A DNA stretch of 33,786 bases from Mycolicibacterium chubuense (GCF_001044255.1 NZ_JYNX01000017.1:1-33786), one strand, 5' to 3'. Shown: positions 1 through 7,466, numbered from the stretch's first letter. Made by a program: numbers and translations. The notes: a model not told the origin generated them from the sequence alone.

Positions 1-652
1 GCTTGGTCGGACGCTCGCCGCGGGCCGGGGAGCCCTTGGCTTTGGCCGTGCCGGTGCGGCGTTCGGCGGTGCGGCGGCGTCGGGGGGCTTCGTCGACCGC
101 CTGCGCGGCCTCGGCGGCCTCGTCGGCTTTGGTGGCTGTACCGCCGGCCACCAGCGACGAGAGCTTGGCGGACATCCGGCCGCGGGCCTGCCGGCCGGTC
201 GCGGTGGCGTCCTTGCCCGGCGAGGCGCCCAGGTAGCGGCGGGCGATGCCGATCACCAGCACGGCCGCCGAGGTGAAGAACATCAGCGGGAAGCGCTCGA
301 TCAGCGGATAGCCGCAGTTGATCAGGATGTCCTTGATGCCACCGATCTCGCTGCTGTGCATCAGGAAGTACGCGCCGGGCACAATGACGAACAGCAGCAG
401 CGGAGGCTGGATGACCGCGGTGAACAACCCGACGCGCCGCACGGCGAGCACCGCGATGAGGCAGCCCATGACGTAGAACACAGAGAACACGGATGTCAGC
501 GCGCCGCCGCCGGATCCGGCGTCGACGGCGAAGCCGATCGCGCAGCCGACGACCGCGATCAGAACCGCACCCCACCAGGGAACTCCCGGGATGTTGGGAT
601 GTGCGGAGCGGAGTTCGGCCGGTATCGCCGAGCGCGCACGCTGTCCTGACAC
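1..652 (-). CDS. DUF6542-type membrane protein (3' end beyond window)
   Basis: Reading the minus strand from GTG at 652 gives an uninterrupted frame to the window edge (about 217 codons seen). It has a short polar N-terminus, then hydrophobic stretches (about residues 25-45, 52-75, 78-100 and 118-135), then a tail rich in Lys, Arg and Ala that starts near position 200. The order of segments, including the VPWWGAVL start of the first membrane segment and the NCGYPLIERFPLM loop, matches the mycobacterial DUF6542 protein encoded divergently from ychF (the Rv1111c position in M. tuberculosis, from memory). The function is unknown; by architecture it is an inner-membrane protein with a basic cytoplasmic tail. 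The C-terminus is not in the window. GTG 652 was chosen because no better start lies between it and ychF. Confidence 0.82.
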   Translation of the reverse strand, partial: MSGQRARSAIPAELRSAHPNIPGVPWWGAVLIAVVGCAIGFAVDAGSGGGALTSVFSVFYVMGCLIAVLAVRRVGLFTAVIQPPLLLFVIVPGAYFLMHSSEIGGIKDILINCGYPLIERFPLMFFTSAAVLVIGIARRYLGASPGKDATATGRQARGRMSAKLSSLVAGGTATKADEAAEAAQAVDEAPRRRRTAERRTGTAKAKGSPARGERPTK

Positions 653-734
653 ACGTCGACCGTACCGGCTGGGGCAACCTCACGCCGCCAGCGGACGGGG
701 GCGTGCCGACCGCATCTGGCAGACTGTGGACTCC
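653..734. promoter_or_regulatory. Divergent promoter region between DUF6542 gene and ychF
   Basis: This 82-base gap separates two divergent starts, so both promoters must lie here or inside the 5' ends. No clear palindrome or convincing -10/-35 pair could be picked out by eye. Confidence 0.4.
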
Positions 735-1808
735 GTGGGCCTGAATCTGGGAATCGTCGGACTGCCGAATGTGGGCAAGTCGACCTTGTTCAACGCGCTG
801 ACGCGCAACGACGTGCTGGCCGCCAACTACCCGTTCGCGACGATCGAACCGAACGAGGGCGTGGTGGCGCTCCCGGATCCGCGCCTCGACAAGCTGGCCG
901 AGATGTTCGGCTCGGAGAAGACCGTGCCGGCGCCGGTGACGTTCGTCGACATCGCCGGCATCGTCAAGGGCGCGTCCGAGGGGGCCGGGCTGGGCAACAA
1001 GTTCCTGGCCAACATCCGCGAGAGCGATGCGATCTGTCAGGTGGTGCGCGTCTTCGCCGACGACGACGTGGTGCACGTCGACGGGCGGGTCGACCCGAAG
1101 TCCGACATCGAGATCATCGAGACCGAACTCATCCTGGCCGATATGCAGACCCTCGAGCGCGCGCTGCCGCGGCTGGAGAAGGAGGCCCGCACGCACAAAG
1201 ACCGCAAGCCGGTCCACGAGGCGGCGGTCGCGGCGCAGGAGGTGCTCGACAGCGGCAAGACCTTGTTCTCGGCGGGTGTGGACGTGACGTTGCTGCGCGA
1301 GCTGAACCTGATGACGTCCAAACCTTTCCTGTACGTGTTCAATGCCGACGAGTCGGTGCTCACCGATGCGGCGCGCGTCGCGGAGTTGCGCGAGTTGGTG
1401 GCGCCCGCCGACGCGGTGTTCCTCGACGCGAAGATCGAGGCCGAGTTGCAGGAGCTCGACGAGGAGTCGGCGGCCGAACTGCTGGAATCGATCGGGCAGA
1501 CCGAGCGGGGCCTGGATGCGTTGGCGCGGGCCGGTTTTCACACGCTGAAGCTGCAGACGTATCTGACGGCCGGCCCGAAAGAGGCGCGGGCGTGGACGAT
1601 TCACCAGGGCGACACCGCGCCGAAGGCGGCCGGGGTCATCCACTCCGACTTCGAGAAGGGCTTCATCAAGGCCGAGATCGTGTCCTTCGACGACCTGATG
1701 GAGGCCGGCTCGATGGCCGCCGCGAAGGCGGCCGGCAAGGTCCGTATGGAGGGCAAGGACTACGTGATGGCCGACGGCGACGTGGTGGAGTTCCGCTTCA
1801 ACGTGTAG
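735..1808 (+). CDS. ychF: Ribosome-binding ATPase YchF (Obg-family GTPase fold)
   Basis: YchF is a universally conserved P-loop NTPase of the Obg/OLA1 group that binds ribosomes and prefers ATP. The protein starts LGIVGLPNVGKSTLFNAL, giving the G1 loop GLPNVGKST near residues 8-16. A G2-like TIEPNEG follows, then the G3 motif DIAGIVKGASEG and a NADE motif in the G4 position. The C-terminal TGS domain ends EFRFNV, the family's normal end. GTG at 735 gives 357 residues, the usual mycobacterial length; GTG 726 would add three. The gene is divergent from the DUF6542 gene, the usual mycobacterial arrangement. Its last 30 bases recur downstream at 3385-3414, so the 3' end may be an integration site. 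Confidence 0.95.
   Translation: MGLNLGIVGLPNVGKSTLFNALTRNDVLAANYPFATIEPNEGVVALPDPRLDKLAEMFGSEKTVPAPVTFVDIAGIVKGASEGAGLGNKFLANIRESDAICQVVRVFADDDVVHVDGRVDPKSDIEIIETELILADMQTLERALPRLEKEARTHKDRKPVHEAAVAAQEVLDSGKTLFSAGVDVTLLRELNLMTSKPFLYVFNADESVLTDAARVAELRELVAPADAVFLDAKIEAELQELDEESAAELLESIGQTERGLDALARAGFHTLKLQTYLTAGPKEARAWTIHQGDTAPKAAGVIHSDFEKGFIKAEIVSFDDLMEAGSMAAAKAAGKVRMEGKDYVMADGDVVEFRFNV
1779..1808 (+). repeat. att-like repeat copy A (3' end of ychF)
   Basis: These last 30 bases of ychF (GACGTGG...GTGTAG, encoding DVVEFRFNV and stop) are matched at 26 of 30 positions without gaps by 3385-3414. They are matched more loosely, with one inserted base, by 7436-7466. Gene 3' ends are common integration targets because the incoming element can restore the reading frame. 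Confidence 0.5.
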
Positions 1809-1931
1809 GCCTGGACACGTCGTTTCGAGATTGCGGTGAGGGCTGTGAACCCGGGGGAGTTCACGACCACGGACGCGATATCGGCGAAGAACGGCTCAGA
1901 GCAGCGGCGCCACGGGGTGTCGGCTGGTCTA

Positions 1932-2576
1932 ATGAGCAGCATGCCGATCGCGGACCGTGCGCTTGCCGGGCTGGCTCGCCAGCTCGGTGAACCGAGCGGG
2001 TTCGCCGGCCGGATCGTCGGACGGCTCCTCAACCGGGGCAATCGCTCGATCGTCGCCGCCGCGGTCGCCGCGGCCGCGTGCAGGCCGGCTGCCGAAGTCG
2101 CCGACATCGGATTCGGGGGAGGCGTCGGACTCGGCATTCTGCTCGACAGCGACGCCGCAGTCGTACACGGCGTCGAGATGTCGGAGACGATGCTCACCGG
2201 GGCCAAGCGCCGGTTCGCCGACAGCATCGCCCGCGGGCGGTTACGCCTTCATTCCGGTCGGATGGAGAGCTTGCCTCTCGACGATTCCGCACTGGACGCG
2301 ATCATTTCGACGAACACGATCTACTTCGTTCCCGACCTGCTCGCAGCGCTGCGTGAATTCGCGCGTGTCCTTCGCCCGGGCGGGCGCCTGGTTCTCGGGG
2401 TCGGCGATCCGAGTCAGATGTCGAAGATGCCCTTCACTCGTCACGGGTTTCGGCTGCGCCCTGTCGACGAATTGCTGCCGGTCATTCGCGAGGCGGGCTT
2501 CGGCAAGACCGAGGACAGGCGCATCGGTGACGGTGATGGCGCCTTCCATCTTCTGGTGTGCGATCTGCCGGGCTGA
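1932..2576 (+). CDS. Class I SAM-dependent methyltransferase
   Basis: This is a Rossmann-fold methyltransferase of the Methyltransf_11 type; the substrate is not recognisable. Motif I is ADIGFGGGVG (about residues 57-66), the acidic end of strand 2 is GVEMSE, and the motif II/III region reads LDAIISTNTIYFVPDL followed by LRPGGRLVLG. ATG 1932 gives 214 residues and starts MSSMPIADRALAGLARQ. ATG 1941 is possible, and GTG 1836 would give 246 residues but adds an N-terminus unlike a methyltransferase. No strong Shine-Dalgarno sequence decides between them. The gene lies between two copies of the ychF-end repeat, so it may belong to an inserted segment. Confidence 0.8.
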   Translation: MSSMPIADRALAGLARQLGEPSGFAGRIVGRLLNRGNRSIVAAAVAAAACRPAAEVADIGFGGGVGLGILLDSDAAVVHGVEMSETMLTGAKRRFADSIARGRLRLHSGRMESLPLDDSALDAIISTNTIYFVPDLLAALREFARVLRPGGRLVLGVGDPSQMSKMPFTRHGFRLRPVDELLPVIREAGFGKTEDRRIGDGDGAFHLLVCDLPG

Positions 2577-2703
2577 CGTCGCGACTGCCGATCGCCCCAT
2601 GTGCACGGAGAGATGTTCATCGTGGAGTTCCGGTTCCAAGAGCGCCTGGGCAGGGTCGGATTCGCCCACGCGGCGAATGGGATCTCACTGGTAGCCTGAT
2701 CCC

Positions 2704-2943
2704 ATGGAAGCTGTCATCGATTCCGGCGGCCGAATCGTCCTGCCCAAGCAGCTGCGCGACGCACTGGGGCTGACCCCTGGATCAAAGGTGGACGTCTCGG
2801 CATACGGCGGTGGATTGCAGATCACCCCCGGCGGCAGGACTGCTCGGGTCGAGCGAGATGCCAACGGACGTCTGATAGCCCGCGCAGACACTGAAGTCAG
2901 CGACGAGATGATGTTCGCGCTGATCGACTCGGGACGACGTTGA
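2704..2943 (+). CDS. VapB-type antitoxin, AbrB/MazE-like DNA-binding fold
   Basis: This 79-residue protein begins with a swapped-hairpin AbrB domain: IDSGGRIVLPKQLRDALGL followed by GSKVDV and GGLQI. This is the typical operator-binding half of a VapB antitoxin. The C-terminal 35 residues are polar and would wrap the toxin. The stop overlaps the start of the PIN-domain gene (bases 2940-2943), the classic antitoxin-toxin arrangement with translational coupling. The antitoxin-toxin complex would be expected to repress its own promoter in the 127-base gap upstream. A VapBC pair downstream of ychF recalls VapBC32 of M. tuberculosis, but orthology was not tested, so no symbol is given. Confidence 0.87.
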   Translation: MEAVIDSGGRIVLPKQLRDALGLTPGSKVDVSAYGGGLQITPGGRTARVERDANGRLIARADTEVSDEMMFALIDSGRR

Positions 2944-3368
2944 CGGCGGTGTCCGTGACGGCGGTCGACACCAGCGTCGCCGTGCCGCTGGTGATGGCGT
3001 CGCACCGGCACCACGCGATGGTCGCTGCGTGGGCCGAGAGCCGAACACTGGGTCTTTGTGGGCACGCCCTGGCGGAGACGTACTCGGTCCTCACCCGGCT
3101 GCCCGGCGACGCTCGCGTAGCTGCTGCCGATGCGGTGACGTTGATCGATGGGAACTTCGCCGTGTCGTTGCAGCTCGGTGCGCGTGCCTCGCGATCCGCA
3201 CATCGCGAGTTCGCCCGGCGAGGTATCGCGGGAGGTGCGACATACGACGCTTTGGTCGCGTTTGCAGCGCGCGAGCATGGCGTTGCCTTGGCAACGAGGG
3301 ACGGCCGTGCCAGGTCCACCTACGAGGCGTTGGGTGTTGTCACCGAGGTGCTCGCGGCTGGTTCATGA
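2940..3368 (+). CDS. VapC-type PIN-domain ribonuclease toxin
   Basis: PIN-domain toxins are Mg2+-dependent ribonucleases that cleave tRNA or rRNA when freed from VapB. The four acidic residues expected of the active site are present: D10 in AVDTSVA, E46 in LAETYSVL, D103 in ATYDALVA and D121 in TRDGRA (counted from TTG 2940). The length of 142 residues, or 137-139 from the later GTG starts at 2949 or 2955, is normal. TTG 2940 overlaps the antitoxin stop; GTG 2955 (VTAVDTS) is an equally good biological start. No frameshift or loss of key residues is seen, so the toxin looks intact. Confidence 0.87.
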   Translation: MTAVSVTAVDTSVAVPLVMASHRHHAMVAAWAESRTLGLCGHALAETYSVLTRLPGDARVAAADAVTLIDGNFAVSLQLGARASRSAHREFARRGIAGGATYDALVAFAAREHGVALATRDGRARSTYEALGVVTEVLAAGS

Positions 3369-3384
3369 TGTTGTTTGACGCTGG

Positions 3385-3414
3385 GACGTCGTGAGGTTCC
3401 GCTTCTACGTGTAG
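3385..3414 (+). repeat. att-like repeat copy B (displaced ychF 3' end)
   Basis: This 30-base segment matches the end of ychF at 26 of 30 positions without gaps, and still reads DVVRFRFYV-stop in the same frame. The core GTTCCGCTTC plus ACGTGTAG is shared. The bases just upstream (TGATG...GACG) also resemble the ychF sequence before the repeat, suggesting a slightly longer decayed duplicate. It lies about 110 bases from the catalytic tyrosine codon of the dead integrase, a normal integrase-to-att distance. Confidence 0.55.
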
Positions 3415-3439
3415 AGGCCGAGCTCAGCAGCCGTTTGTT

Positions 3440-3880
3440 GGCTGTCCGTCCGTAGGTTTCATCGAGGCCTGAAACAGGCTCGCAGCAGCATTCCGTTCGG
3501 TCGTCAGCGTCAGGCCACAGGTGCGCGTACGTGTTCAGGGTGACGCTCGGTGACGAGTGCGCTGAGTGCTCGGTGAACCGTCACCACGTCGCAGTTCTCG
3601 CTAATGAGTCCAGAGGCGTAGAAGTGCCGGAGATCGTGGAGCACATAGTCAACGCCCGCACCTTTTCGAGCTCCACGCCATAGGTAGCCGACCGAGTTCT
3701 GGTGCAGGGGGTGCTCGCCTTGACCGGGGAACACCCACCGGTCTGGGTTGTTGTCGGGCAGGTGAAGCACTTCGTCTGGCACGTGAACGGTTCGCACTGA
3801 TTCGTACTCGGGAGAGCGGATCTCGATAGCGCCGCCATCGGCCCGCTGAACCTGCCGCTCGCGGCGCGGGAGGCCCGTCG
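3440..3880 (-). pseudogene. Tyrosine recombinase (phage integrase) C-terminal remnant, frameshifted
   Basis: Read leftwards from about 3880, the minus strand encodes the C-terminal half of a phage-type integrase. It runs VQRADGGAIEIRSPEYES, RTVHVPDEVL, HQNSVGYLWR, then the HxxR box VLHDLRHFYASGL, then DVVTVHRAL. At about 3560 one extra base throws the frame. In the next frame the sequence continues SHSSPSVTLNTYAHLWPDADDRT, which carries the catalytic tyrosine (codon at 3529-3527). The N-terminal arm-binding and core domains and the first catalytic arginine are absent; the fragment stops where it meets a resolvase remnant on the other strand near 3865. It is therefore doubly dead. It was probably the integrase of an element using the adjacent ychF-end repeat. 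Confidence 0.85.
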
Positions 3881-4062
3881 GGCGCGCGGGCAGTCTATTG
3901 GACGGCCTAAGGCGCTGGATGCGTCGAAGAGTGCGCTGGCGCAAAGGATGGGCGCGAGCGGAGAATCGGCCGCTACCATCGCGGCGACCCTCGGCGTGAG
4001 CCGAGCAACGGTCTACCGCGTACTGGCCGCTCGCGACGGCGACCAACCGCAACCCGGTGGTG
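3862..4062 (+). pseudogene. Serine recombinase (resolvase/invertase) C-terminal remnant
   Basis: The plus strand reads AAREARRARGQSIGRPKAL, then a polar linker, then AATIAATLGVSRATVYRVLA. This is the hinge and Hin-type helix-turn-helix (HTH_7) that end resolvase/invertase proteins. The catalytic domain with its serine is missing; upstream the plus strand is simply the antisense of the integrase remnant. The two fragments meet near 3865, so a rearrangement fused them. The frame stays open to 4196, but the family-like sequence ends soon after the helix-turn-helix, near 4035-4062. An ATG at 3948 could still express a bare DNA-binding domain of about 35-80 residues, which I consider unlikely to matter. 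Confidence 0.75.
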
Positions 4063-4137
4063 GTCCACCGTGCGCCGTCCACTCGCTACGCGCATTCGGG
4101 CTTTCGGTGTGTGGCCTCAAGCCGCCAAAATGTTCGT

Positions 4138-5502
4138 GTGTCCACAGATCAGCTAGATGTGAAGCGCGAGGCGATGCTGCATTCCCGTGCTGTTGAGGCA
4201 GTGATTTGGGGGATGCCCGTCGTGAACTTCCAACGCATGTTCCAGGCGTTCGTCGAGGCGGTCGGCGGCGGAGCCAACGAAGTCCTCTTCTGGTCGCACC
4301 TGCCCGATTGGCGAAACCAGACGTTGACCCCGAACCCCGACACGATCTACTTCATGCCCTTCTTCGACACAACGAGGGGCCCGGTGGTCGTTGAGATACC
4401 CAGAGCCGACGGAGGGTCGATAACCGGCTCATTGATGGATGCGTGGCAGTGCGCTCTGGAAGATGTCGGCCGCGCGGGTGTCGATCAGGGAAAGGGCGGC
4501 CGCTATCTGATCCTGCCGCCCGACTACTCACAACCCATTCCTGAGGGCTACATCGCGTTGCACTGCGACACATTTCGCGGGTATGGGTTATGCCGTTCGA
4601 ACGTGGTCAGCAGCAGCGCAGACGATGTCGCCGAGGCTGTGGCGTATGGAAAGCAAATCAAGCTGTATCCGCTGAATGAGGCGGACCGACCGCAGGCCAC
4701 GGCTTTTCGTGATGCCGGCGACGTTGTCCTGGACAGCCTAATCCCCTTTGATGCAAGGTTTTTCGACTCGTTGAACACAGCCATCCAGAGCGAGCCGTGG
4801 CTGATCCGGGACAAGGCGATGATTCACCAACTCGCATCCCTGGGCATTGGTAAGGGCCTCACGTTTGACCCAGATGAGCCGACGACCGGGATTCTGACAT
4901 CAGCAGCAGAGGACGCTCGCGTGTTGCTCGATGGCCGGTACGCATCGCTGTTCGCGCCGCCCTATTTCTCTCACACCAGGTGGGCTGTTCCCATACCGGC
5001 GGACGTGATCCATGGACAACAGAGCTTCTACGAGGACGCCGATTGCTACCCGGTCGATGACCGTGCCGTCATGTTCAGCATCGGCTTTTTCAGTGCCAAG
5101 CGGCTAGGCAGTGGTCAGTTCTACCTCATGACGATCACCGACAACAGCGGAGAGCAGATGATGGGAGCCAAGTCGTACCGACTCAGAGTTCCACCCCGCG
5201 CACCGGTGACGTTGTACTGGTCCGCAACCGCTTATGACCGTCGCACGCACGGACTCATACTCGGTATGCCGCGCGCTAGCCGCGCGTCCAATTCCGCTGA
5301 CCTCGAAGCGAACAGCGACGACTCCGTTGATGTCTACTTCGGCCCTCAGCCGCCCGAGGGTAAAGAGCCGAACTGGATACCGACTGACCCCAACAGCCAC
5401 TTCGAAGTCCTCTTCCGCTTCTACGGCCCTACCCAACCCCTGTTCGACAAGACCTGGCAGCTGCCCGACATCGAACCTGTCGAACCTTCACCCACGATAT
5501 GA
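4138..5502 (+). CDS. DUF1254/DUF1214 domain protein
   Basis: A protein of 454 residues with an N-terminal DUF1254 region (about 10-160, with WGMPVVNFQRM, NQTLTPNPDTIYFM and the later YLILPPDY) and a C-terminal DUF1214 region (about 320-445, with FYLMTITDNSG, KSYRLRVP and the typical end FEVLFRFYGP). The biochemical role of the family is not established. No signal peptide is visible, whereas many relatives are exported. GTG 4138 was chosen because residues further upstream (from 4057) read through the resolvase remnant; GTG 4159 is possible. It lies 174 bases before a sulfatase gene in the same direction, a pairing that suggests a joint role in handling a sulfated or aromatic compound. GC content is lower than in neighbouring core genes, fitting transfer. 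Confidence 0.85.
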   Translation: MSTDQLDVKREAMLHSRAVEAVIWGMPVVNFQRMFQAFVEAVGGGANEVLFWSHLPDWRNQTLTPNPDTIYFMPFFDTTRGPVVVEIPRADGGSITGSLMDAWQCALEDVGRAGVDQGKGGRYLILPPDYSQPIPEGYIALHCDTFRGYGLCRSNVVSSSADDVAEAVAYGKQIKLYPLNEADRPQATAFRDAGDVVLDSLIPFDARFFDSLNTAIQSEPWLIRDKAMIHQLASLGIGKGLTFDPDEPTTGILTSAAEDARVLLDGRYASLFAPPYFSHTRWAVPIPADVIHGQQSFYEDADCYPVDDRAVMFSIGFFSAKRLGSGQFYLMTITDNSGEQMMGAKSYRLRVPPRAPVTLYWSATAYDRRTHGLILGMPRASRASNSADLEANSDDSVDVYFGPQPPEGKEPNWIPTDPNSHFEVLFRFYGPTQPLFDKTWQLPDIEPVEPSPTI

Positions 5503-5676
5503 ATTTTGCAGACACCCAACGCAGCCCCGTCCGATGCCCGAGCGTCAACCGGCCACCAGTCGCTCGACCACGCGAAGGCGGCCTCGGAGGTTGAGCCGGG
5601 CAACAGTCTGTCGGGTCATTGCTGCTAGTGCCGTCAACACCTAGCGTGGTCGCGGTCACCATGGTTCAGTGATGTG

Positions 5677-7218
5677 ATGCCTGAACCTAAACCGAATATT
5701 CTGGTGATCTGGGGCGATGACATCGGGATCGCCAATTTGAGTTGCTACAGCCAAGGACTGATGGGCTACCGTACGCCCAACATCGACCGCATAGCCCGCG
5801 AAGGGATGCTGTTCACCGATTCGTACGGTGAGCAAAGCTGCACCGCGGGAAGGGCTGCCTTCATTAGTGGGCAAAGTGTGTACCGGACAGGGATGAGCAA
5901 AGTTGGGGCACCCGGATCGACAATTGGCTGGGCCGCCGAAGATCCCACCATTGCAGAACTACTCAAGCCCCTTGGCTATGCGACTGGGCAGTTCGGCAAG
6001 AATCACTTCGGAGACCTCAACGAGTACCTTCCGACCGTCCACGGATTCGACGAGTTCTTCGGCAACCTCTACCACCTCAACGCCGAGGAAGAGCCGGAGA
6101 ACATCGACTATCCGCACAAGGACAAGTTTCCCCGCCTCTACGACCTTGCCCGTCCACGAGGCGTCATCCATAGTTGGGCGACCGAGGCAGTCTCCACCGA
6201 GCCTGACGACCCCAAATGGGGTCCGGTCGGCAAGCAGCGCATCGACGACACCGGGCCGCTGGACAAGAAGCGCATGGAGACCATCGACGACGAAACAACC
6301 GCAGCCTGTGTCGATTTCATCCAACGACAACACCAGGCGAACACGCCCTTCTTCGTCTGGATGAACATGACCCACATGCATCTCTACACCCATCCCAAGC
6401 CAGAAAGCATTGGGCAAGCGGGACTGTGGCAGTCCGAATACCACGACACCATGATCGACCACGACAAACTCGTCGGCGTCCTGCTGGACACCCTCGACGA
6501 ACTCGGTATCGCCGAGAACACCATCGTCATCTACTCCACCGACAACGGACCGCACGGCAATACCTGGCCCGACGCGGGAACCACGCCATTCCGTAGTGAG
6601 AAAGACACCAACTGGGAAGGCGCATTCCGAGTACCGGAGCTGATCCGCTGGCCCGGCAAAATACTCGCCGGCGTGGTGTCCAATGAGATCGTCCAACACC
6701 ACGACTGGCTCCCCACGTTACTGGCCGCCGCGGGAGAACCCGACATCAGTGACAGGCTCAAGCAGGGTTACCAGGCCGGGGACAAACACTTCAAGGTCCA
6801 CATCGACGGCTTCAATCTGGTGCCATATCTGACAGGTGAGGTCACTACCAGTCCGCGCCGCGGATTCATCTACTTCTCGGATGACGGTGATGTCCTGGGA
6901 CTCCGGTTCGAGAACTGGAAGATCGTGTTCCAGGAACAACGCTGCCCCGGCACACTACAAATCTGGGCCGAACCCTTCGTCCCCCTGCGGCTACCCAAGC
7001 TCTTCAACCTGCGCACCGATCCCTACGAGCGAGCCGACATCACCTCCAACACCTACTACGACTGGATGCTTCGACGCGGCTACCTAGTCATGTACGGCTC
7101 AGCCATCTGCACGCAATTCCTCGAAACGTTCAAGCAGTTCCCGCCACGACACGAGCCAGCCAGCTTCACCATCAACCACGCAGTCGAAAAGCTCCACGCC
7201 TTCCTCGCAAAGGACTGA
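5677..7218 (+). CDS. Type I (formylglycine) sulfatase, arylsulfatase family
   Basis: Sulfatases of this group hydrolyse sulfate esters with a formylglycine made from cysteine. The start NILVIWGDDIG carries the paired Asp metal ligands (residues 14-15). The modification motif is SCTAGR, with Cys55 and Arg59: a C-x-A-x-R variant of the usual C-x-P-x-R. GKNHFGD (Lys108, His110) and TDNGPHGNTWPDAG followed by WEGAFRVPELIRWPG complete the active-site pattern. The 513-residue length is normal. No signal peptide is seen, so it is probably cytoplasmic. ATG 5677 is preferred; GTG 5674 adds one residue. The formylglycine-generating enzyme is not in this window. A hairpin right after the stop may end the transcript. 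Confidence 0.92.
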   Translation: MPEPKPNILVIWGDDIGIANLSCYSQGLMGYRTPNIDRIAREGMLFTDSYGEQSCTAGRAAFISGQSVYRTGMSKVGAPGSTIGWAAEDPTIAELLKPLGYATGQFGKNHFGDLNEYLPTVHGFDEFFGNLYHLNAEEEPENIDYPHKDKFPRLYDLARPRGVIHSWATEAVSTEPDDPKWGPVGKQRIDDTGPLDKKRMETIDDETTAACVDFIQRQHQANTPFFVWMNMTHMHLYTHPKPESIGQAGLWQSEYHDTMIDHDKLVGVLLDTLDELGIAENTIVIYSTDNGPHGNTWPDAGTTPFRSEKDTNWEGAFRVPELIRWPGKILAGVVSNEIVQHHDWLPTLLAAAGEPDISDRLKQGYQAGDKHFKVHIDGFNLVPYLTGEVTTSPRRGFIYFSDDGDVLGLRFENWKIVFQEQRCPGTLQIWAEPFVPLRLPKLFNLRTDPYERADITSNTYYDWMLRRGYLVMYGSAICTQFLETFKQFPPRHEPASFTINHAVEKLHAFLAKD

Positions 7219-7221
7219 CCA

Positions 7222-7257
7222 CTGACCCAGTCCTCCTCCACCAGGTGGGTGGGTCAG
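7222..7257 (+). terminator. Candidate hairpin terminator after the sulfatase gene
   Basis: Four bases after the sulfatase stop, CTGACCCA (7222-7229) pairs perfectly with TGGGTCAG (7250-7257). An inner stem CCACC-A-GGTGG sits inside the loop. There is no T tract, as is common in actinobacterial terminators. Confidence 0.5.
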
Positions 7258-7435
7258 CTCAAGCTGAGCGACCAGGTCTGTCGAGGCCGAATCACACGCA
7301 CGCCACGCGGTGTCGAGATACGCCTGACACGGCCAACGGCTGCGCTCTCTCCGATCGCCGCGTCCGCATCGCCGAGATCGTTCGCGCCACGCTCGAGTAA
7401 CCGATCCATGCCCGCGGCCGGTTGTTCGGACCGGC

Positions 7436-7466
7436 GACGCGGTGGACTTTCCGCTTCGACGTCTGG
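7436..7466 (+). repeat. att-like repeat copy C (weak)
   Basis: About 25 of 30 bases match the ychF 3' end (GACG, GGTGGA, CCGCTTC and ACGT blocks) with one inserted T. It lies in non-coding DNA past the sulfatase gene, where the right end of an island would be expected. The match is weaker than copy B and could be chance. Confidence 0.3.

Larger units (their letters stand above)
3385..7466. mobile_element. Putative remnant integrated island at ychF 3' end
   Basis: The interval is bounded by att-like copies B and C. It contains in order a frameshifted tyrosine integrase, a resolvase C-terminal fragment, a DUF1254/DUF1214 gene and a type I sulfatase gene. The two intact genes use noticeably more A and T than the ychF or mce genes. 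The integrase reads toward copy B, as in many integrated elements. Copy C is the weaker repeat, so the right edge is uncertain. The methyltransferase and VapBC between copies A and B could be a second, older insertion. This is an inference from repeats, gene content and base composition, not from known element families. Confidence 0.4.

Noticed and set aside
591-734. Longer YchF start
   Set aside because: The added residues lack family similarity and overlap the divergent DUF6542 gene. GTG 735 gives the family length and N-terminus.
5411-5426. Another apparent copy of the att-like core (TTCCGCTTCTACG)
   Set aside because: It encodes FRFYG, the conserved end of DUF1214 proteins, so the short match is explained by coding.
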